Assembly (NCBI GenBank): GCA_947175455.1
Contig: CAMWMW010000091.1
Span: 1-6,898 of the forward strand
Length of the DNA stretch: 6,898 nt
Direction of reading: 5' to 3'
DNA from: an uncultured Porphyromonadaceae bacterium
GTDB lineage: Bacteria; Bacteroidota; Bacteroidia; Bacteroidales; Muribaculaceae
Part shown: one piece after another, positions 4,478 through 6,898 of the stretch
Layout: each line of letters begins with the position of its first letter
Position numbering within the stretch: position 1 is the first letter of the stretch
Position numbers and translations under genes: made by a program
Notes under the pieces: generated by a model
Database searches by the model: none
Told to the model about the DNA's origin: nothing
The model's input: only the letters and a program-made list of their open reading frames with translations

Positions 4478-6898
4478 ATGCAGAACAAAGGGTTTATCAG
4501 CACCATTGCGATCCTTCTGGTATTGATTTGTGGTTTTTACATCTCTTTCAGCTTCGTCACTTCTCATTATGAGAAGAAAGCGAAAGAGTTCGCAGCCATG
4601 ACCGCCAAGACCAGCGACGAGACCAATGATGTCTACAAACAAAGTCTGAAGCAATTCAACGACTCAATCGACAAAGAGAAAGTTTATCTGTGGTACACCT
4701 ACAATCAGGTGCGCAAGATGGAGGTTGGTCTCGGTCTTGACCTGAAAGGTGGTATGAATGTGGTTCTTGAGATCTCGGTTCCCGACATTCTCCGCCAGTA
4801 TGCCTCGGGCGATGCTCAGCTCGCCCAGATCAACGCCGCCATCAAGAAGGCGGAAGCTGACGGTGGCAAGGGCAGTGACAAGGATTTCGTATCGCGTGTG
4901 GCTTCCTACATACAGCCCGGCGTCATGGCAAGCCTTTTCGTACGAGAAGGCGAATACATGGGCAATCTGAAATCCAACGCTTCCAACGAAGAGGTGACTT
5001 CCGCTCTGGAGAAGCAGGTAGACAGTCAGGTAGACGCTGCGTTCAACATATTCCGCACCCGTATCGACCAGTTCGGCGTTGTGGCTCCCAACATCCAGAA
5101 GCTTCAGGACAAGAACGGTCAGATCCTTCTTGAGCTTCCCGGTGTCAAAGAGCCGGAACGTGTGACCGAACTTCTGAAATCAAGCGCCAACCTCGAGTTT
5201 TTCGAAGTATACAACTATAATGAGATTCTTGGTGACCTCCAGCGCTTCGCTGCCGCTTTCGCGCAGCAGGACACTGTAAACCACCTCAATGTAATCGAGC
5301 TTCTCGGCGGTCCGCAGCGTGCCGGTTCTCCGATTGTGGGTATGGTTACTCCCGCAAACAAGAACCTTGTCGACTCTGTGATGAACACCGAGCTTGCAAA
5401 ACGCACTCTTCCGTCAGACCTCACTCTGATGTGGTCCGTGAAGCAGGCTGAGTTCCCTGTGACAGATGCCAACGGAAACGTTGTCAAGAAAGACAACGGC
5501 GATGACAAGACCGTAGGTTACTGGGAACTTATCGCCCTCAAGGGTGACGCGGTGCTTGAAGGTGATGCCGTTACATCGGCTTCTTCGGAATATGACAACA
5601 TGCAGGGCAACATGGTCAACATGAAGATGAACGACCGGGGCGCGCAGGAATGGGCAACCATCACCCGCAACAACATCGGCCGTCCGATCGCCATCGTGCT
5701 TGACGAGCATGTATATTCATTCCCCAATGTCAACAATGAGATCACGGGCGGAAGCTCTCAGATCACAGGTAACTTCACTCCTGAAGAGGCAAATGACCTT
5801 GCAAACGTGCTGAAGTCCGGAAAAATGTCGGCGAAGGTGAATGTTGTCAGCAACAACGTGATCGGTCCGAGTCTCGGCGCGGAGGCAATCCAGATGGGCT
5901 TCATCTCCTTCATCGTGGCGATTATCCTTCTCATGATTCTCATGGTGGCGTACTATGGCTGGATTCCCGGTCTCGTTGCCAACGTGGGTCTTATCCTCAA
6001 CCTCTTCTTCACACTCGGTATCCTCGCTTCGCTTCAGGCGGTGCTCACGCTTTCCGGTATAGCCGGTATCGTGCTTGCACTCGGTATGGCGGTCGATGCC
6101 AACGTGCTTATCTTCGAACGCACCAAAGAAGAACTCAAGAGCGGCAAGAAGCTCCGTCAGGCTATCGCCGAAGGTTACGGCAACGCTTTCTCGGCTATCT
6201 TCGACTCCAACCTCACTTCGGTCATCACCGGTGTGATTCTTCTTTTCTTCGGTTCAGGTCCCATCAAAGGTTTTGCAACCACGCTCATCATCGGTATCGT
6301 CTGCTCGTTCTTCACGGCAGTGTTCCTTACCCGCATCGCATTCGACCTTATAACCAAGAACGGTCGTTGCGCGAACATGACATTCACCACAGCTCTCAGC
6401 CGCAACTTCCTTACCAACCCGAAAATCAACTTCATGGGCAAGTCCAAGGCTGCTGCCGCAGTGTGGATCGCTCTGATCGTTGTCAGCATCGCTTCGCTCG
6501 CTATCCGCGGCATGAACCAGGGTATCGACTTCTCCGGCGGCCGCAACTATGTGGTGCAGTTTGAGAAAGATGTAGACCGTCAGGCAGTGCAGGACAAGCT
6601 TCTCAACCTCTTCCAGACAAAGGCAAACGATCCTACTGTCTCGGTAGCGGTGATCAATATCGACAATCCTTCCAAGCTCCGCATCTCTACAAACTATAAG
6701 ATCGCCGAGGAGTCGGAAGGCATCGAGAACGAGGTGGCTTCCATACTTTACGAGGGTCTTAAAGACGAGCTTACTGTAAACGGACAGACAATGAGTCTGG
6801 ATGCTTTCTCCGTGTCTGATGAAAGCCACGGTATTATCTCGATTCAGAAAGTAGGTCCTTCAGTTGCCGACGACATGAAACGCGACGCGGCGTGGGCA
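4478..6898 (+). CDS. secDF: Protein-export membrane protein SecDF fusion (3' end outside window)
   Basis: The frame is open from the ATG at 4478 to the right edge: 807 codons with no stop. SecDF is the accessory subunit of SecYEG that uses proton flow to pull exported proteins across the inner membrane. TM1 spans about 6-27 (after MQNKGF, the usual Bacteroidetes start). The SecD signature GLDLKGG is at 86-92, with D88. The large periplasmic P1 region follows, with RIDQFGV at 195-201 and VIGPSLG near 461-467. TM2-TM6 occupy about 475-625. They include GMAVDANVLIFERTKEE with D540, equivalent to the proton-relay Asp of TM4 in Thermus SecDF, and then DSNLTSVITG. The linker leads to TM7 (about 660-679), and the SecF signature GIDFSGG (682-688) shows the D-F fusion. 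The window ends in the second periplasmic domain at KVGPSVADDMKRDA, just before TM8. About 200 residues (TM8-TM12, with the SecF-side proton residues) should lie beyond. The leader before the ATG is A-rich with no Shine-Dalgarno sequence. It is transcribed divergently from the lipoprotein gene. Confidence 0.96.
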   Translation, partial: MQNKGFISTIAILLVLICGFYISFSFVTSHYEKKAKEFAAMTAKTSDETNDVYKQSLKQFNDSIDKEKVYLWYTYNQVRKMEVGLGLDLKGGMNVVLEISVPDILRQYASGDAQLAQINAAIKKAEADGGKGSDKDFVSRVASYIQPGVMASLFVREGEYMGNLKSNASNEEVTSALEKQVDSQVDAAFNIFRTRIDQFGVVAPNIQKLQDKNGQILLELPGVKEPERVTELLKSSANLEFFEVYNYNEILGDLQRFAAAFAQQDTVNHLNVIELLGGPQRAGSPIVGMVTPANKNLVDSVMNTELAKRTLPSDLTLMWSVKQAEFPVTDANGNVVKKDNGDDKTVGYWELIALKGDAVLEGDAVTSASSEYDNMQGNMVNMKMNDRGAQEWATITRNNIGRPIAIVLDEHVYSFPNVNNEITGGSSQITGNFTPEEANDLANVLKSGKMSAKVNVVSNNVIGPSLGAEAIQMGFISFIVAIILLMILMVAYYGWIPGLVANVGLILNLFFTLGILASLQAVLTLSGIAGIVLALGMAVDANVLIFERTKEELKSGKKLRQAIAEGYGNAFSAIFDSNLTSVITGVILLFFGSGPIKGFATTLIIGIVCSFFTAVFLTRIAFDLITKNGRCANMTFTTALSRNFLTNPKINFMGKSKAAAAVWIALIVVSIASLAIRGMNQGIDFSGGRNYVVQFEKDVDRQAVQDKLLNLFQTKANDPTVSVAVINIDNPSKLRISTNYKIAEESEGIENEVASILYEGLKDELTVNGQTMSLDAFSVSDESHGIISIQKVGPSVADDMKRDAAWA

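Noticed and set aside
6254..6829. 191-codon minus-strand open frame opposite secDF, and similar antisense frames at 5215-5943 and 6175-6546
   Set aside because: secDF motifs are intact on the plus strand throughout. The antisense frames are His/Cys/Arg-rich by-products of its codon use, with no membrane or domain signature.

Overview
The window reads as ordinary chromosomal DNA from an anaerobic gut member of the Bacteroidales. A Muribaculaceae-like organism is plausible, though the genus is inferred. The support is the Bacteroidetes-type fumarate reductase subunits, a SecD-SecF fusion protein, a Bacteroidetes-specific Ig-like lipoprotein opening with CANIGNPTGG, A-rich leaders without Shine-Dalgarno sequences, and TAnnTTTG-type promoter boxes.

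Layout. (1) Positions 2-1204, plus strand: the 3' end of the fumarate reductase flavoprotein gene (frdA/sdhA), then after 24 bp the complete iron-sulfur subunit gene (frdB/sdhB). Together they are the catalytic part of the enzyme that ends the fumarate-respiration/succinate pathway. (2) Positions 1205-1304: a convergent intergenic region with a strong, apparently bidirectional hairpin terminator and a 21-bp tandem repeat that resembles the 3' end of the neighbouring gene. (3) Positions 1305-4185, minus strand: a probable two-gene operon of a large Ig-like lipoprotein (upstream gene) and a secreted GH16 beta-glucanase 28 bp after it. (4) Positions 4186-4477: a divergent intergenic region holding candidate promoters for both directions and a long hairpin in the predicted leader of the next gene. 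(5) Positions 4478-6898, plus strand: the first 807 codons of secDF, open to the right edge, encoding the proton-driven accessory subunit of the Sec translocon.

The two plus-strand units are housekeeping (anaerobic respiration and protein export). The minus-strand pair is an envelope/glycan unit whose products both carry export signals. There is no phage, CRISPR, toxin-antitoxin or insertion-sequence signature, and no tRNA or rRNA gene was recognised. I found no clear evidence of an undescribed multi-gene system. The observations most worth checking are the structured secDF leader with a tiny ORF starting inside it, the tandem repeat at the GH16 3' end, and the uncharacterised lipoprotein paired with the glucanase.
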